From assembly GCA_025210265.1 (NCBI GenBank), contig JAOASD010000023.1, forward strand, positions 422,259 through 486,258: 64,000 bases of DNA, written 5' to 3'. The position numbers were made by a program, and so were the translations under genes. Positions 25,182 through 33,373 of this stretch are shown here, piece after piece. Below the pieces are notes generated by a model. That model ran no database searches and was not told the DNA's origin. It was given only the letters and a program-made list of their open reading frames with translations. The number at the start of each line of letters is the position of its first letter. The stretch's first letter is position 1. This DNA comes from Pelagimonas sp. (GTDB lineage: Bacteria > Pseudomonadota > Alphaproteobacteria > Rhodobacterales > Rhodobacteraceae).

Positions 25182-26861
25182 TCACGCCGCGGGGGCGGGG
25201 TCTTCGGCGTCGGTTTCGGGCTTGGGCGTGCTGGGGGTGGTCGGGCCGCCCAGCGCGTCATTGATCAGCCCCTCGACGCTGCCATCCATCGACACGCCCA
25301 GATCCTCGCCCAGCTTTTTCAGCGCGGGCATCTGCACGGCCATGCCCATGATCGAATCCAGCGCCTGATTGATCGGAGCCTTGTCGCCCCCGCTGCTATC
25401 AGCACCGCCGCCAGTGCCGCCACCAAGGCCTGAGACCTGGTGAATGCGGATCGAGTCGATCTTTTCAGCCGGTTTCATTGCCTCGGACAGGATCGCGGGC
25501 ATCGCCTCCAGACGGGCCAGCGCAACCTTCATCGCGATAATGCCTTCGCTCAGGGCGTTTTCCGCATCGGTGATCGCGCGCTTACCTTCGGCTTCGGCCA
25601 GCATGTCCTTTTTCTTGGCCTCGGCGCGGATTGTGATCGCATCGGCATCAGCCTGAGCCTCTTCGCGGCGGGCATCGGCGCGGTCCTGCGCGGCGTCCTT
25701 TTCAGCCTGTGCCGACAGGCGCACACGGGTTGCCTCGCGTTCGGCTTCACGTGCTGCTTCGATCAGGGCGATCTGTTTCAGACGCTCGGCCTCGGCCACC
25801 TCTTTGGCGGTGACAACCGCTTCCATGGCTTTGGTCGCTTCGGCGCGGGCCAGATCGGCGGAGGCACGCGCGCGGCTTTCTTCCTCGGATTTCTGCGCGA
25901 TGATGATCTGGCGGTCCTGATCGGCGACTTCCAGCTCGCGCTCCTTGGTGATTTCCGCCTCGCGCAGCTTGCGCTCGCGTTCGATTTCAGCGGCGCGCAC
26001 GGCCTCTTCGCGGGCGATCCGGGCGCGTTCGGTTTCGCGCACGGAATCCTCAGAGCGGGCGGCGATCTCGGCCTCTTGTGCGGCCTTCATGGTTTCGATC
26101 TGCTGCTGCTGTTCGATGCGGGCCTGTTCCTCGTCCTGACGGATCAGCAGGCTTTGACGCTCGGCCTCCATTTCGGCGCGGCGCACGGCGACCTGCGCTT
26201 CGGCCTCGATATTGGCGCGCTCTTTCTTAGAGGTTGCGATCACCTCAGCCAATCTGCGCATCCCCACGGCGTTAAACGCGTTGTTTTCGTCCAGTGCCTC
26301 AAACGGAGTCTGGTCCAGCGCCGTCAGCGAAACCGATTCCAGCGACAGACCGTTTTTGGTCAGGTCTTCGGACACGGTATTCTGCACCTCCTGCACAAAA
26401 TCGGCGCGGTTTTCGTGCAGGTTGTCCATGGTCATTTTTGCGGCCACGGCGCGCAGACCGTCGATCAGCTTGCCTTCGATCATTTCGCGCAGCTGGTCCA
26501 CGTGGAAGGTGCGGTTGCCCAGGGTCTGCGCCGCGCGGGCCACGCCTTCGTCCGTCGGGCTGACGGAAACGTAAAATTCCACGCCCACATCCACGCGCAT
26601 CCGGTCCTGCGTGATCAGCGCGGCATCGCCATCGCGTTTCACCTCAAGGCGCAGGGTCTTCATATTGACCGGGCTGACCTCGTGCAGCAGCGGAATGATG
26701 ATCGCGCCGCCATCCATGATAACCTTTTTCCCACCGGCCCCGGTTTTCACCAGGCTGACTTCGCGCGTGGCGCGGCGGTAAAGGCGCGTGACAACAAGGC
26801 CAACAATGACCAGCAGGATCAGAATGCCCACAACGGGCACAAGAATGATGTCAATTCCCAT
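25182..26861 (-). CDS. flotillin-family (SPFH) membrane scaffold protein, YqiK-like
   Basis: This 559-residue protein has one N-terminal TM helix (about residues 6-27). An SPFH/band-7 domain follows (about 30-210, including VDVGVEFYVSVSPTDEGVARAAQ). Then comes a long Ala/Glu/Arg-rich coiled coil (about 215-430) and a Gly-rich and acidic tail. Flotillins oligomerise on the inner membrane and organise lipid microdomains. The gene pairs with the preceding YqiJ-like NfeD/OB-fold gene 26 bases upstream, the classic SPFH-NfeD partnership. A terminator follows. No specific client is evident, though a lipid-modifying hydroxylase gene lies next door. Confidence 0.9.
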   Translation of the reverse strand: MGIDIILVPVVGILILLVIVGLVVTRLYRRATREVSLVKTGAGGKKVIMDGGAIIIPLLHEVSPVNMKTLRLEVKRDGDAALITQDRMRVDVGVEFYVSVSPTDEGVARAAQTLGNRTFHVDQLREMIEGKLIDGLRAVAAKMTMDNLHENRADFVQEVQNTVSEDLTKNGLSLESVSLTALDQTPFEALDENNAFNAVGMRRLAEVIATSKKERANIEAEAQVAVRRAEMEAERQSLLIRQDEEQARIEQQQQIETMKAAQEAEIAARSEDSVRETERARIAREEAVRAAEIERERKLREAEITKERELEVADQDRQIIIAQKSEEESRARASADLARAEATKAMEAVVTAKEVAEAERLKQIALIEAAREAEREATRVRLSAQAEKDAAQDRADARREEAQADADAITIRAEAKKKDMLAEAEGKRAITDAENALSEGIIAMKVALARLEAMPAILSEAMKPAEKIDSIRIHQVSGLGGGTGGGADSSGGDKAPINQALDSIMGMAVQMPALKKLGEDLGVSMDGSVEGLINDALGGPTTPSTPKPETDAEDPAPAA

Positions 26862-26887
26862 GACGTCTCCTATTCAGTTTCAAATGT

Positions 26888-27616
26888 TCAGGTGAGCGGC
26901 ACGATGAAATAGCCGCCCTCGATACGGTGACGGAGAACGATGACCTCGCTCCCCTGAGGGATCTGCGCATCGTCGCGTAGCGGTTCGGCGCGCAGATAAT
27001 GGGTGTTGCCGTAACGATCCGTGACGCGGATCTCGGCCGGGCGACCGCGGGCGGCGGTACCCTGTGTGACAATCCCCGCGCGGCGGCCCAGATGGCGCTC
27101 TGACAGGGATTGGGTTTCGGTTTTCGGCAGCAGCCGGGCAAAGATTGCCCCAAAGCGCCGGGTAAAACCCACCGCAATGATCGCAGCGGGGATGGCGGCC
27201 AGCCCGGCAGGCAGGGTGAAACCCAGCACGCCGTTCAGCACCGATTGCAGCACATAGCCCGTCACACCGAACCCCATCAGCATGGAGGCCAGCCAGATCA
27301 TGAAGGGCATCTTGCCAAAGCCCAGCCATGCGGCGGGCGCGGCATCTGTGATTTCGGGCGCATCGGGGTCGTCGACGCCCAGTGTGGCGTCGCCCAGCTC
27401 CAGATCCGCAGGGTCGATATTCAGCCCATCCAGATCAATATCGAGATCCAGATCGCCCAGGTCAGGGGCGTCGATGTCCAGGTCAAAGTCGCTGTCGCCT
27501 GTCATCAGCGAACCGCCGATCAGGCCAAGGATCAGTTCCAGGATCAAAAGCCCAGTCAGTAGGGCCAGGGCAAAGGTAAAGGGCACGAACGGCCCGGTCA
27601 AAAGAGGGTCGAACAT
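26888..27616 (-). CDS. YqiJ/NfeD-like membrane protein with OB fold
   Basis: This protein of about 242 residues has a TM helix near the N terminus (PFVPFTFALALLTGLLILEL) and an aspartate-leucine-rich linker at about residues 38-90. Two more TM helices (about 100-150) and a C-terminal OB-fold-like domain (RRAGIVTQGTAARGRPAEIRV) follow. NfeD/YqiJ proteins accompany flotillins and probably anchor or tune them. The ATG at 27616 (MFDPLLTG) was chosen; the frame extends upstream only to a TTG within a palindrome. The very acidic linker is unusual. Confidence 0.82.
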   Translation of the reverse strand: MFDPLLTGPFVPFTFALALLTGLLILELILGLIGGSLMTGDSDFDLDIDAPDLGDLDLDIDLDGLNIDPADLELGDATLGVDDPDAPEITDAAPAAWLGFGKMPFMIWLASMLMGFGVTGYVLQSVLNGVLGFTLPAGLAAIPAAIIAVGFTRRFGAIFARLLPKTETQSLSERHLGRRAGIVTQGTAARGRPAEIRVTDRYGNTHYLRAEPLRDDAQIPQGSEVIVLRHRIEGGYFIVPLT

Positions 27617-27636
27617 GGTCTGTCCATCGCTTTGGT

Positions 27637-27657
27637 ATTCATTTGTATACAATGAAT
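27637..27657. promoter_or_regulatory. palindromic operator candidate upstream of the flotillin unit
   Basis: A perfect 10-base palindrome TTGTATACAA (27643-27652) is flanked by ATTCAT on the left and TGAAT on the right, 27 bases before the yqiJ-like start. TTGTATACAA-like cores are common in GntR-type operators. It could also overlap the promoter. Confidence 0.45.
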
Positions 27658-27766
27658 ATGGGTGCTCACGAAGCTGTTACAAGGGGCAAGCCCCGAAAAA
27701 CATGTGCATATCACTTCATAGTTGCGACGATTCTGTAAAGTCGGGAATTTCGGAAATCGAAAATCA

Positions 27767-27792
27767 GCGTGGCTGGTGCATCCCAGCCACGC
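27767..27792 (-). terminator. terminator after the sterol-desaturase-family gene
   Basis: GCGTGGCTGG (27767-27776) and CCAGCCACGC (27783-27792) form a perfect 10-base stem with loop TGCATC, 12 bases past the hydroxylase stop. On the minus strand TGATTTT follows. Confidence 0.75.
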
Positions 27793-27804
27793 AAATGCAC
27801 CAGG

Positions 27805-28734
27805 TCAAAATCCGGGACTTCCGCGATCCTCGGGATGTTGGGTCAGGTGGCTTTGTTTGATACCTTCTGATGTCAGCCGCGACCCGTCATGGCTCCACCC
27901 CGGCGGGGCGATACAATACAGCAGCCGCTGGCGCAGGGTCAGGCCCGGCTGGGTTGCGTCTTTCCAGATGCCGACCCATTCGTGAAACGCCACCCGGATC
28001 GGGTTGAACGTGCCGATATTATGCACCAGCCCGTAATCGACCTTTTCATCATCCTGCTCGGGCACAAAGGTGCCGAACATCTTGTCCCAGATGATAAAGA
28101 CCCCGGCGTAATTGGCATCCAGATAGCGTGGATTGCGTCCGTGATGCACGCGGTGGTGGCTGGGCGTGTTCATGATGGCTTCGAACCAGCGGGGCAGTTT
28201 GTTGATCGCCTCGGTGTGGATCCAGAACTGATAGATCAGGTTCAGCCCGCCGCAGAACAGCACCATGGCCGGGTGAAACCCCAGAAGGATCAGCGGCGCA
28301 CGCACCACCATCATAAAGGTAAAGGTGTAGGTCCAGGTCTGTCGCAGCGCCGTGGTCAGGTTGTAATGCTGGCTCGAGTGATGGTTCACATGGCTGGCCC
28401 AGACCCAGCGGATCCGGTGGCCAAAGCGATGCACCCAATAATACCGCATATCATCCAGCACAAAGCACAGCAGCACGACCCACCAACCGGTGCCCAAATC
28501 CAGCGGAGTCACGCTCCACAGTGCCATGAAAAACGCCCAGGCGATAAAGCCCAGCGCGATGCCCGAGGCCACATTCCCCGCGCCCATCACCAGCGATGTC
28601 ACCGCATCGCGGGTTTCATAGCGCCCACCGCGCCCGGTCAGACGGATCCAGAACAGCTCGATCAGGATGGCGGCGATGAAAAACGGCACGGCCAGCTGCA
28701 CGACATCGGGATAGGTCAGGGTCTCAGTCATCAT
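27805..28734 (-). CDS. sterol desaturase / fatty acid hydroxylase superfamily protein
   Basis: This 309-residue integral membrane di-iron enzyme carries the three histidine clusters of the superfamily: HRFGH at about residue 121, HVNHHSSQHYN at about 134, and HHRVHHG at about 195. Four to five TM helices surround them. Members hydroxylate or desaturate lipids such as sterols, ornithine lipids or ether lipids, and the exact substrate cannot be read. It overlaps the upstream small membrane-protein gene by about 11 bases, so the two are probably coexpressed. Confidence 0.88.
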   Translation of the reverse strand: MMTETLTYPDVVQLAVPFFIAAILIELFWIRLTGRGGRYETRDAVTSLVMGAGNVASGIALGFIAWAFFMALWSVTPLDLGTGWWVVLLCFVLDDMRYYWVHRFGHRIRWVWASHVNHHSSQHYNLTTALRQTWTYTFTFMMVVRAPLILLGFHPAMVLFCGGLNLIYQFWIHTEAINKLPRWFEAIMNTPSHHRVHHGRNPRYLDANYAGVFIIWDKMFGTFVPEQDDEKVDYGLVHNIGTFNPIRVAFHEWVGIWKDATQPGLTLRQRLLYCIAPPGWSHDGSRLTSEGIKQSHLTQHPEDRGSPGF

Positions 28735-29122
28735 GCTCTCCGATGCGGCGCGTCCACAGCGCGCTTTCCTCTGGTGTCAGGGGCAGGGTGATGCGTGGGG
28801 CGGCATAGTCGGACAGGCGCAGGGTCAATCCTGTGCTGCGTGATGTGACTTCGACCCCGGTCAAAAGCCGCGCCGTGCGGTCATCGCCCATGGCCCAGAC
28901 CAGGCCCGGCCCGTTGGCGGTGTCGATCAATGCGCCTTTGCCGGATTGGCACAGGGTCACGCGGATCGGTTGGTGATCGGGAAATTCGCGCAGCCATGCC
29001 GCACGTGCGTCGGCCTTGTCCCGCAGGGGCCGGACACGGGAAAATCCCATGAAATGGATCAGGGCGGCGATTCCGGCAATGCCCAGAACCACCAATGCGA
29101 TCAGGATCGGCAACGGCATCAT
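28724..29122 (-). CDS. conserved hypothetical protein with one N-terminal TM helix
   Basis: This 132-residue protein starts with a hydrophobic helix (PILIALVVLGIAGIAALIHFMG), followed by a soluble domain of beta character (IRVTLCQSGKGALIDTANGPGLVWAMGDD). I do not recognise a named family. Its stop overlaps the hydroxylase start, so it is the first gene of a two-gene unit and may assist that enzyme. The start ATG is preceded by GGAGGAGAC, a good ribosome-binding site. Confidence 0.75.
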   Translation of the reverse strand: MMPLPILIALVVLGIAGIAALIHFMGFSRVRPLRDKADARAAWLREFPDHQPIRVTLCQSGKGALIDTANGPGLVWAMGDDRTARLLTGVEVTSRSTGLTLRLSDYAAPRITLPLTPEESALWTRRIGEHDD

Positions 29123-29272
29123 GTCTCCTCCGCCGCTTATTTTGGCAAAGGATTCGCGGCTGTCAAAACCGCCGTGGCGTCAGCTGTGGCGCAATTTGGG
29201 CGGCACTCCCGCCTGATTGATCACGTATCAACAACAACGGCAGTCAAGGCGCGGCATTGATTTTTCGCCATC

Positions 29273-29321
29273 GCGAAATGTGGCGAAATGTGGCGCGACC
29301 CTGTTGCATTGCGCCACATTT
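29273..29321. repeat. tandem decamer plus inverted copy upstream of a small secreted protein
   Basis: GCGAAATGTG occurs twice in tandem (29273-29282, 29283-29292). AAATGTGGCGC (29286-29296) is mirrored exactly by GCGCCACATTT (29311-29321). A related TGTGGCGCAAT lies near 29185. The layout looks like a multi-site operator for the gene starting at 29377 or for the minus-strand unit on its left. Confidence 0.5.
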
Positions 29322-29376
29322 CCGCCCCAATCTGCACGGGCTGGGTGGGGGCCCAGAAAAAGAACCGGAGCAGTCC

Positions 29377-29556
29377 ATGCGCAGCATCGCCATTGTGGTT
29401 TTCCTGACGACACCTTTCCTGCTGGGCACAGCGCAGATTGCACCGACACCGGGCTGCAGCCTGGAAGCCAGCGCAAGCCCGATCACTGCCGAACTGCCCA
29501 AGCTGAAAAAGCGCAAGATCGACCGCCGTTTCTACAAACGCATCATCACGGTCTGA
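29377..29556 (+). CDS. small secreted basic protein, unknown function
   Basis: This 59-residue ORF begins with a signal-peptide-like segment (SIAIVVFLTTPFLLGTAQ). It has a single cysteine in TPGCSLEAS and ends in a strongly basic tail (KLKKRKIDRRFYKRIITV). GGAG lies seven bases before the ATG, which supports this start over the longer frame from 29257. I recognise no family. It lies between an operator-like repeat cluster and the convergent tlpA-like gene, six bases before that gene's stop. Confidence 0.6.
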   Translation: MRSIAIVVFLTTPFLLGTAQIAPTPGCSLEASASPITAELPKLKKRKIDRRFYKRIITV

Positions 29557-29562
29557 TCGCCG

Positions 29563-30132
29563 CTAACCGTCAATCAACGCCCGCATCACGGCCTTGGCCG
29601 AATCCGATGCCCAATCCGCATCGCCTTGCAGTCGCGCGATTTCCTGGCCCTCAGGGTTCAGGATCACGGTGACGGGCAGACCCAGAACCCCCATGCTGCG
29701 CGCCAGCGCCGATTTCGGGTCGCGGTGCAGCGGCAGGTTCTCGACCGCAATTTCTGCAAAGAAATTCTTCATCGCAGGCGGCGGGTTGCGCGAGGTTGCG
29801 ATTGTCACGACCTCAAAATCATCGCCGCCCAGTTCGGCCTGCAATTGCGACAGGGCGGGCATTTCCTTGCGGCAGGGCGCGCACCAGGTCGCCCAGAAAT
29901 TCACCAGCACCCATTTGCCGGCATAGTCGGACAGGGCCAGCGGATCGCCGTCAAAGGTGATGAACCCCGCCGCGCCTGCGGGTTTGGCCTCTGCATGAAA
30001 GGTCAGTTTCTTCATGTCGCCGTCGCGCGCGGCCTCGGCAGCGGCGATCTGCGTGGGCGTTTCGGCCCAGCCCGGATTTGCAAGCGCCAGCGCCGCAGTA
30101 TACAGCATCGCCTGAACCAGATTTTTCATCAT
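29563..30132 (-). CDS. TlpA-like periplasmic thiol:disulfide oxidoreductase
   Basis: This protein of about 189 residues has a signal peptide ([19 protein letters not shown]) and a thioredoxin fold with the redox motif [13 protein letters not shown] later [12 protein letters not shown] holds the cis-proline. Family members reduce or oxidise periplasmic disulfides, for example in cytochrome assembly. The ATG at 30132 gives the signal peptide directly; the open frame extends further upstream into argH. The two divergent start codons are only 18 bases apart. Confidence 0.85.
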   Translation of the reverse strand: MMKNLVQAMLYTAALALANPGWAETPTQIAAAEAARDGDMKKLTFHAEAKPAGAAGFITFDGDPLALSDYAGKWVLVNFWATWCAPCRKEMPALSQLQAELGGDDFEVVTIATSRNPPPAMKNFFAEIAVENLPLHRDPKSALARSMGVLGLPVTVILNPEGQEIARLQGDADWASDSAKAVMRALIDG

Positions 30133-30150
30133 GCCTCCGAAAGGTGCTTC

Positions 30151-31545
30151 ATGTCGGACAAGACCTCGAACCAGATGTGGGGCGGCCGTTTCGCCGCCGG
30201 ACCGGACGCGATCATGGAGGCGATCAACGCCTCGATCAGCTACGACCAACGGCTTGCGGCCCAGGATATTGCCGGCTCAAGGGCCCATGCCGCGATGCTC
30301 GCCGCACAAGGCATCATTACAGATAGCGACGCCGAAGCAATCCGCAACGGTCTTCTCACGGTCTTGTCAGAGATCGAGGCCGGAGAGTTCCAGTTTTCCA
30401 CCGCTCTGGAAGACATCCACATGAACGTAGAGGCCCGCCTGAAAGAGGTGATCGGCGAACCGGCAGGCCGTCTGCACACGGGCCGGTCGCGCAACGATCA
30501 GGTGGCCACCGATTTCCGCCTGTGGGTGCGTGATCAGCTGGATGCGGCCGAAAGCGGCCTTCTGGCGCTGATCAACGCGCTGCTGGCCCAGGCCGAAGCA
30601 GGTGCCGATTGGGTTATGCCCGGCTTTACCCATCTGCAGACCGCGCAGCCCGTGACCTGGGGCCATCACATGATGGCCTATGTGGAAATGTTTGGCCGCG
30701 ACCTGTCGCGGGTGCGCGATGCGCGCAAACGTATGAACGAATCGCCGCTGGGCGCCGCCGCGCTGGCGGGCACCGGCTTTCCGATCGACCGCCACATGAC
30801 GGCGCAGGCGCTGGGTTTTGACCGCCCCATGGCGAACTCGCTGGATGCGGTGTCGGCGCGGGATTTCGCCATCGAATTCCTCTCGGTCGCGTCGATCAGC
30901 GCCATGCACCTCAGCCGTTTTGCCGAAGAACTGGTGATCTGGTCCTCCGCCCAGTTCCGCTTTGTCACCCTGTCGGATCGCTTCTCAACCGGTTCGTCGA
31001 TCATGCCGCAAAAGAAAAACCCCGACGCCGCAGAGCTGATCCGTGCCAAGATCGGCCGGATTTTCGGTGCCAATGTTGCGCTGATGATGGTGATGAAGGG
31101 GCTGCCGCTGGCCTATTCCAAGGACATGCAGGAAGACAAAGAACAGGTGTTCGACGCCGCCGACAACTGGATGCTGGCGCTTGCCGCGATGGAAGGCATG
31201 GTCAAAGACATGACCGGCAATCGCGACGCGCTGGAAGGCGCGGCATCGGCGGGCTTCTCCACCGCGACCGATCTGGCCGATTGGCTTGTGCGCGAAACCG
31301 GGCTCCCTTTCCGGGACGCACATCACACCACCGGGGCGTTGGTCGCGCTGGCGGAACAAAAGGGCTGTGACCTGCCGGATCTGAGCCTGGAGGAAATGCA
31401 GGCCGAAAACCCGGCCATCACCGCAGGGATCTTTGACGTGCTGGGCGTGCATAATTCGGTCGCCAGCCGCCTGTCTTATGGCGGCACCGCCCCCAAACGG
31501 GTGCGCGAACAGGTGGCCCGCTGGAAAGAGGCGTTGAGCGCATGA
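30151..31545 (+). CDS. argH: argininosuccinate lyase
   Basis: ArgH splits argininosuccinate into arginine and fumarate, the last step of arginine synthesis. The 464-residue protein starts [14 protein letters not shown] and contains [15 protein letters not shown] and the fumarase/aspartase signature [22 protein letters not shown] precedes the ATG at 30151. A longer upstream frame crosses the divergent tlpA-like gene and is rejected. It is followed, with ATGA overlaps, by a mini-lipoprotein and a DUF2834 gene. Confidence 0.97.
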   Translation: MSDKTSNQMWGGRFAAGPDAIMEAINASISYDQRLAAQDIAGSRAHAAMLAAQGIITDSDAEAIRNGLLTVLSEIEAGEFQFSTALEDIHMNVEARLKEVIGEPAGRLHTGRSRNDQVATDFRLWVRDQLDAAESGLLALINALLAQAEAGADWVMPGFTHLQTAQPVTWGHHMMAYVEMFGRDLSRVRDARKRMNESPLGAAALAGTGFPIDRHMTAQALGFDRPMANSLDAVSARDFAIEFLSVASISAMHLSRFAEELVIWSSAQFRFVTLSDRFSTGSSIMPQKKNPDAAELIRAKIGRIFGANVALMMVMKGLPLAYSKDMQEDKEQVFDAADNWMLALAAMEGMVKDMTGNRDALEGAASAGFSTATDLADWLVRETGLPFRDAHHTTGALVALAEQKGCDLPDLSLEEMQAENPAITAGIFDVLGVHNSVASRLSYGGTAPKRVREQVARWKEALSA

Positions 31546-31646
31546 TCCGATCCACTCTTCTGGCCCTGATGCTGGCGCTGCCCCTGATCGGGTGCGGCGC
31601 AGACGGCGAACCCATCACACCGGGCACCGAGGAAAGCGCAGGATGA
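31542..31646 (+). CDS. 34-residue lipoprotein
   Basis: This very short ORF encodes a lipoprotein signal peptide with lipobox LIGC at residues 15-18, then a short acidic tail ([16 protein letters not shown]). It overlaps the argH stop and the next gene's start by four bases each, so it is translated only through coupling. Small lipoproteins after argH are familiar to me from related genomes, but their function is unknown. Confidence 0.75.
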   Translation: MIRSTLLALMLALPLIGCGADGEPITPGTEESAG

Positions 31647-31954
31647 GCCTGCGCCATCTTTGGCTGGGGCTCGCGTTGTGGGGTGCCATCCACCCGATGG
31701 CCTATTTCCTGCCCTTCCTCGCGGCGAATGGCTGGTCCCTGCAAATCCTGATCGACGCCTGGTTTGTCGATCAGGCCACCACCGGCCTGACCTGGGATCT
31801 TACCATCGCAGCGATCACCCTGACCCTGTGGATCCTCGCCGAAACCGTGACCCGCAGGAACTGGACCGCCCTGCTGGCGATTCCGGCCACCTTCTGTATC
31901 GGCGTCAGCTGCGGCTTGCCGCTGTACCTCTACTTCCGATCTAAACCGATCTAG
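31643..31954 (+). CDS. DUF2834-family membrane protein
   Basis: This 103-residue protein has three TM helices (about residues 3-25, 50-72 and 78-98), with the family pattern W..IHP..YF..F and the later ETVTRRNW. Function is unknown. Its start overlaps the mini-lipoprotein stop, so it is the third gene of the argH unit. A T-poor hairpin lies about 50 bases after it. Confidence 0.8.
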   Translation: MSLRHLWLGLALWGAIHPMAYFLPFLAANGWSLQILIDAWFVDQATTGLTWDLTIAAITLTLWILAETVTRRNWTALLAIPATFCIGVSCGLPLYLYFRSKPI

Positions 31955-32002
31955 GGCTTCTTCTTGGTCCAAATACCTCTGGGGGTGAAGGCCGTAAGGC
32001 CG

Positions 32003-32019
32003 AGGGGGTGAAACCCCCT
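32003..32019 (+). terminator. hairpin between the DUF2834 gene and lysA
   Basis: AGGGGG (32003-32008) and CCCCCT (32014-32019) pair across TGAAA and are followed by TT. It lies in a short GC-rich spacer (GGGGGTGAAGGCCGTAAGGC upstream) of the kind often dispersed in roseobacter genomes. Confidence 0.5.
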
Positions 32020-32073
32020 TTCCCCGGCACCCTGCCTCGGCTACACCCGCTCCGACTGGAACAGGAGGACGCC

Positions 32074-33339
32074 GTGGACCATTTCATCTATCGCGATGGC
32101 GCTTTGTTTGCCGAAGACGTGGCCGTGGCCGATATTGCCGCCGCTGTCGGCAGCCCGTTTTACGTGTACTCCACCGCCACGCTGACCCGCCATTTCCAGC
32201 TGTTTGACGAAGCGCTGGACTGGGGCCCGCATCTGGTCTGCTACGCGATGAAAGCGGCCTCCAATCAGGCGATCCTGAAAACTCTGGCCGATCTGGGCGC
32301 GGGCATGGATGTGGTGTCGGGCGGTGAATATGCCCGTGCCAAGGCCGCTGGCGTTCCGGGTGACCGCATCGTTTTCTCCGGTGTCGGCAAAACCCATGAC
32401 GAAATCCGCGCGGCGCTAAGCGGTGGCATCCGCCAGTTCAATGTTGAAAGCGAACCGGAAATGCGGGTGATCAGCCAGGTCGCCTCCGAGCTGGGCACCG
32501 AGGCCCCGATCACCATCCGCGTCAATCCCGATGTCGACGCCAAGACCCACGCCAAGATCGCCACCGGCAAATCCGAAAACAAATTCGGCATCCCGATCTC
32601 CAAGGCCCGCGAGGTCTATGCCGAAGCCGCCAGCCTGCCCGGCCTGCGCGTGGTCGGCATCGATGTGCATATCGGCAGCCAGCTGACCGATCTTGCCCCG
32701 TTCGAGGCCGCCTATCAAAAGGTCGCTGAACTGACGGAAACCCTGCGCGCCGATGGCCATGACATCACCCGGCTTGATCTGGGCGGCGGTCTGGGCATTC
32801 CCTATACCCGCAGCAACGAAGCCCCGCCGCTGCCCACCGATTACGGCGCCATGGTGCAGCGCACGCTGGGGCATCTGGGCTGTGAAATCGAAATCGAACC
32901 GGGCCGGTTGATCGCGGGCAATGCGGGGTTGCTGGTCAGTTCTGTGATCTATCTGAAAAATGGCGATGGCCGTGATTTCCTGATCCTTGACGCCGCGATG
33001 AACGACCTGATCCGCCCCGCCATGTACGAGGCACATCACGAAATCATCCCGGTGCAAGAGGCCGCGCCGGGTGTCGACCTGGCCCCTTATGACATTGTCG
33101 GCCCGGTCTGCGAATCCGGTGACACCTTTGCCAAGGGTCGGCTGATGCCGCCGCTGGCCTCGGGCGATCTGGTCGCATTCCGCAGCGCAGGTGCCTATGG
33201 CGCGGTGATGTCCAGCGAATATAACACCCGCCCCCTCATCCCCGAGGTGCTGGTGCATGGCGATCAATTCGCTGTCATTCGCGCGCGTCCGACCTTTGAC
33301 GAAATCATAAATCGCGATACCATTCCTGAATGGTTGTAA
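32074..33339 (+). CDS. lysA: diaminopimelate decarboxylase
   Basis: LysA decarboxylates meso-diaminopimelate to lysine. The 421-residue PLP enzyme has the alanine-racemase-like barrel with the PLP lysine in YAMKAASNQ. HIGSQLTD, DLGGGLGIPY, the phosphate-binding EPGRLIAGNAG, the C-terminal CESGDTFAKGR and GAYGAVMSSEYNTRP complete the active site. A GTG at 32074 with GGAGG five bases upstream is the likely start; the in-frame extension to 32008 has no such site. The TIGR02302 gene follows by 34 bases. Confidence 0.96.
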   Translation: MDHFIYRDGALFAEDVAVADIAAAVGSPFYVYSTATLTRHFQLFDEALDWGPHLVCYAMKAASNQAILKTLADLGAGMDVVSGGEYARAKAAGVPGDRIVFSGVGKTHDEIRAALSGGIRQFNVESEPEMRVISQVASELGTEAPITIRVNPDVDAKTHAKIATGKSENKFGIPISKAREVYAEAASLPGLRVVGIDVHIGSQLTDLAPFEAAYQKVAELTETLRADGHDITRLDLGGGLGIPYTRSNEAPPLPTDYGAMVQRTLGHLGCEIEIEPGRLIAGNAGLLVSSVIYLKNGDGRDFLILDAAMNDLIRPAMYEAHHEIIPVQEAAPGVDLAPYDIVGPVCESGDTFAKGRLMPPLASGDLVAFRSAGAYGAVMSSEYNTRPLIPEVLVHGDQFAVIRARPTFDEIINRDTIPEWL

Positions 33340-33373
33340 GGTAGCCTCCTTGCAACCCAGCAAGGAGCGCCGC

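Noticed and set aside
29626..30150. Upstream extension of the argH frame through the tlpA-like gene
   Set aside because: ArgH family N terminus and ribosome-binding site both point to 30151; the extension is antisense to a gene with a clear thioredoxin motif.
31955..32073. Mobile element remnant in the GC-rich spacer before lysA
   Set aside because: Only a simple hairpin and short repeats are visible; no terminal repeats, target duplication or transposase fragment.
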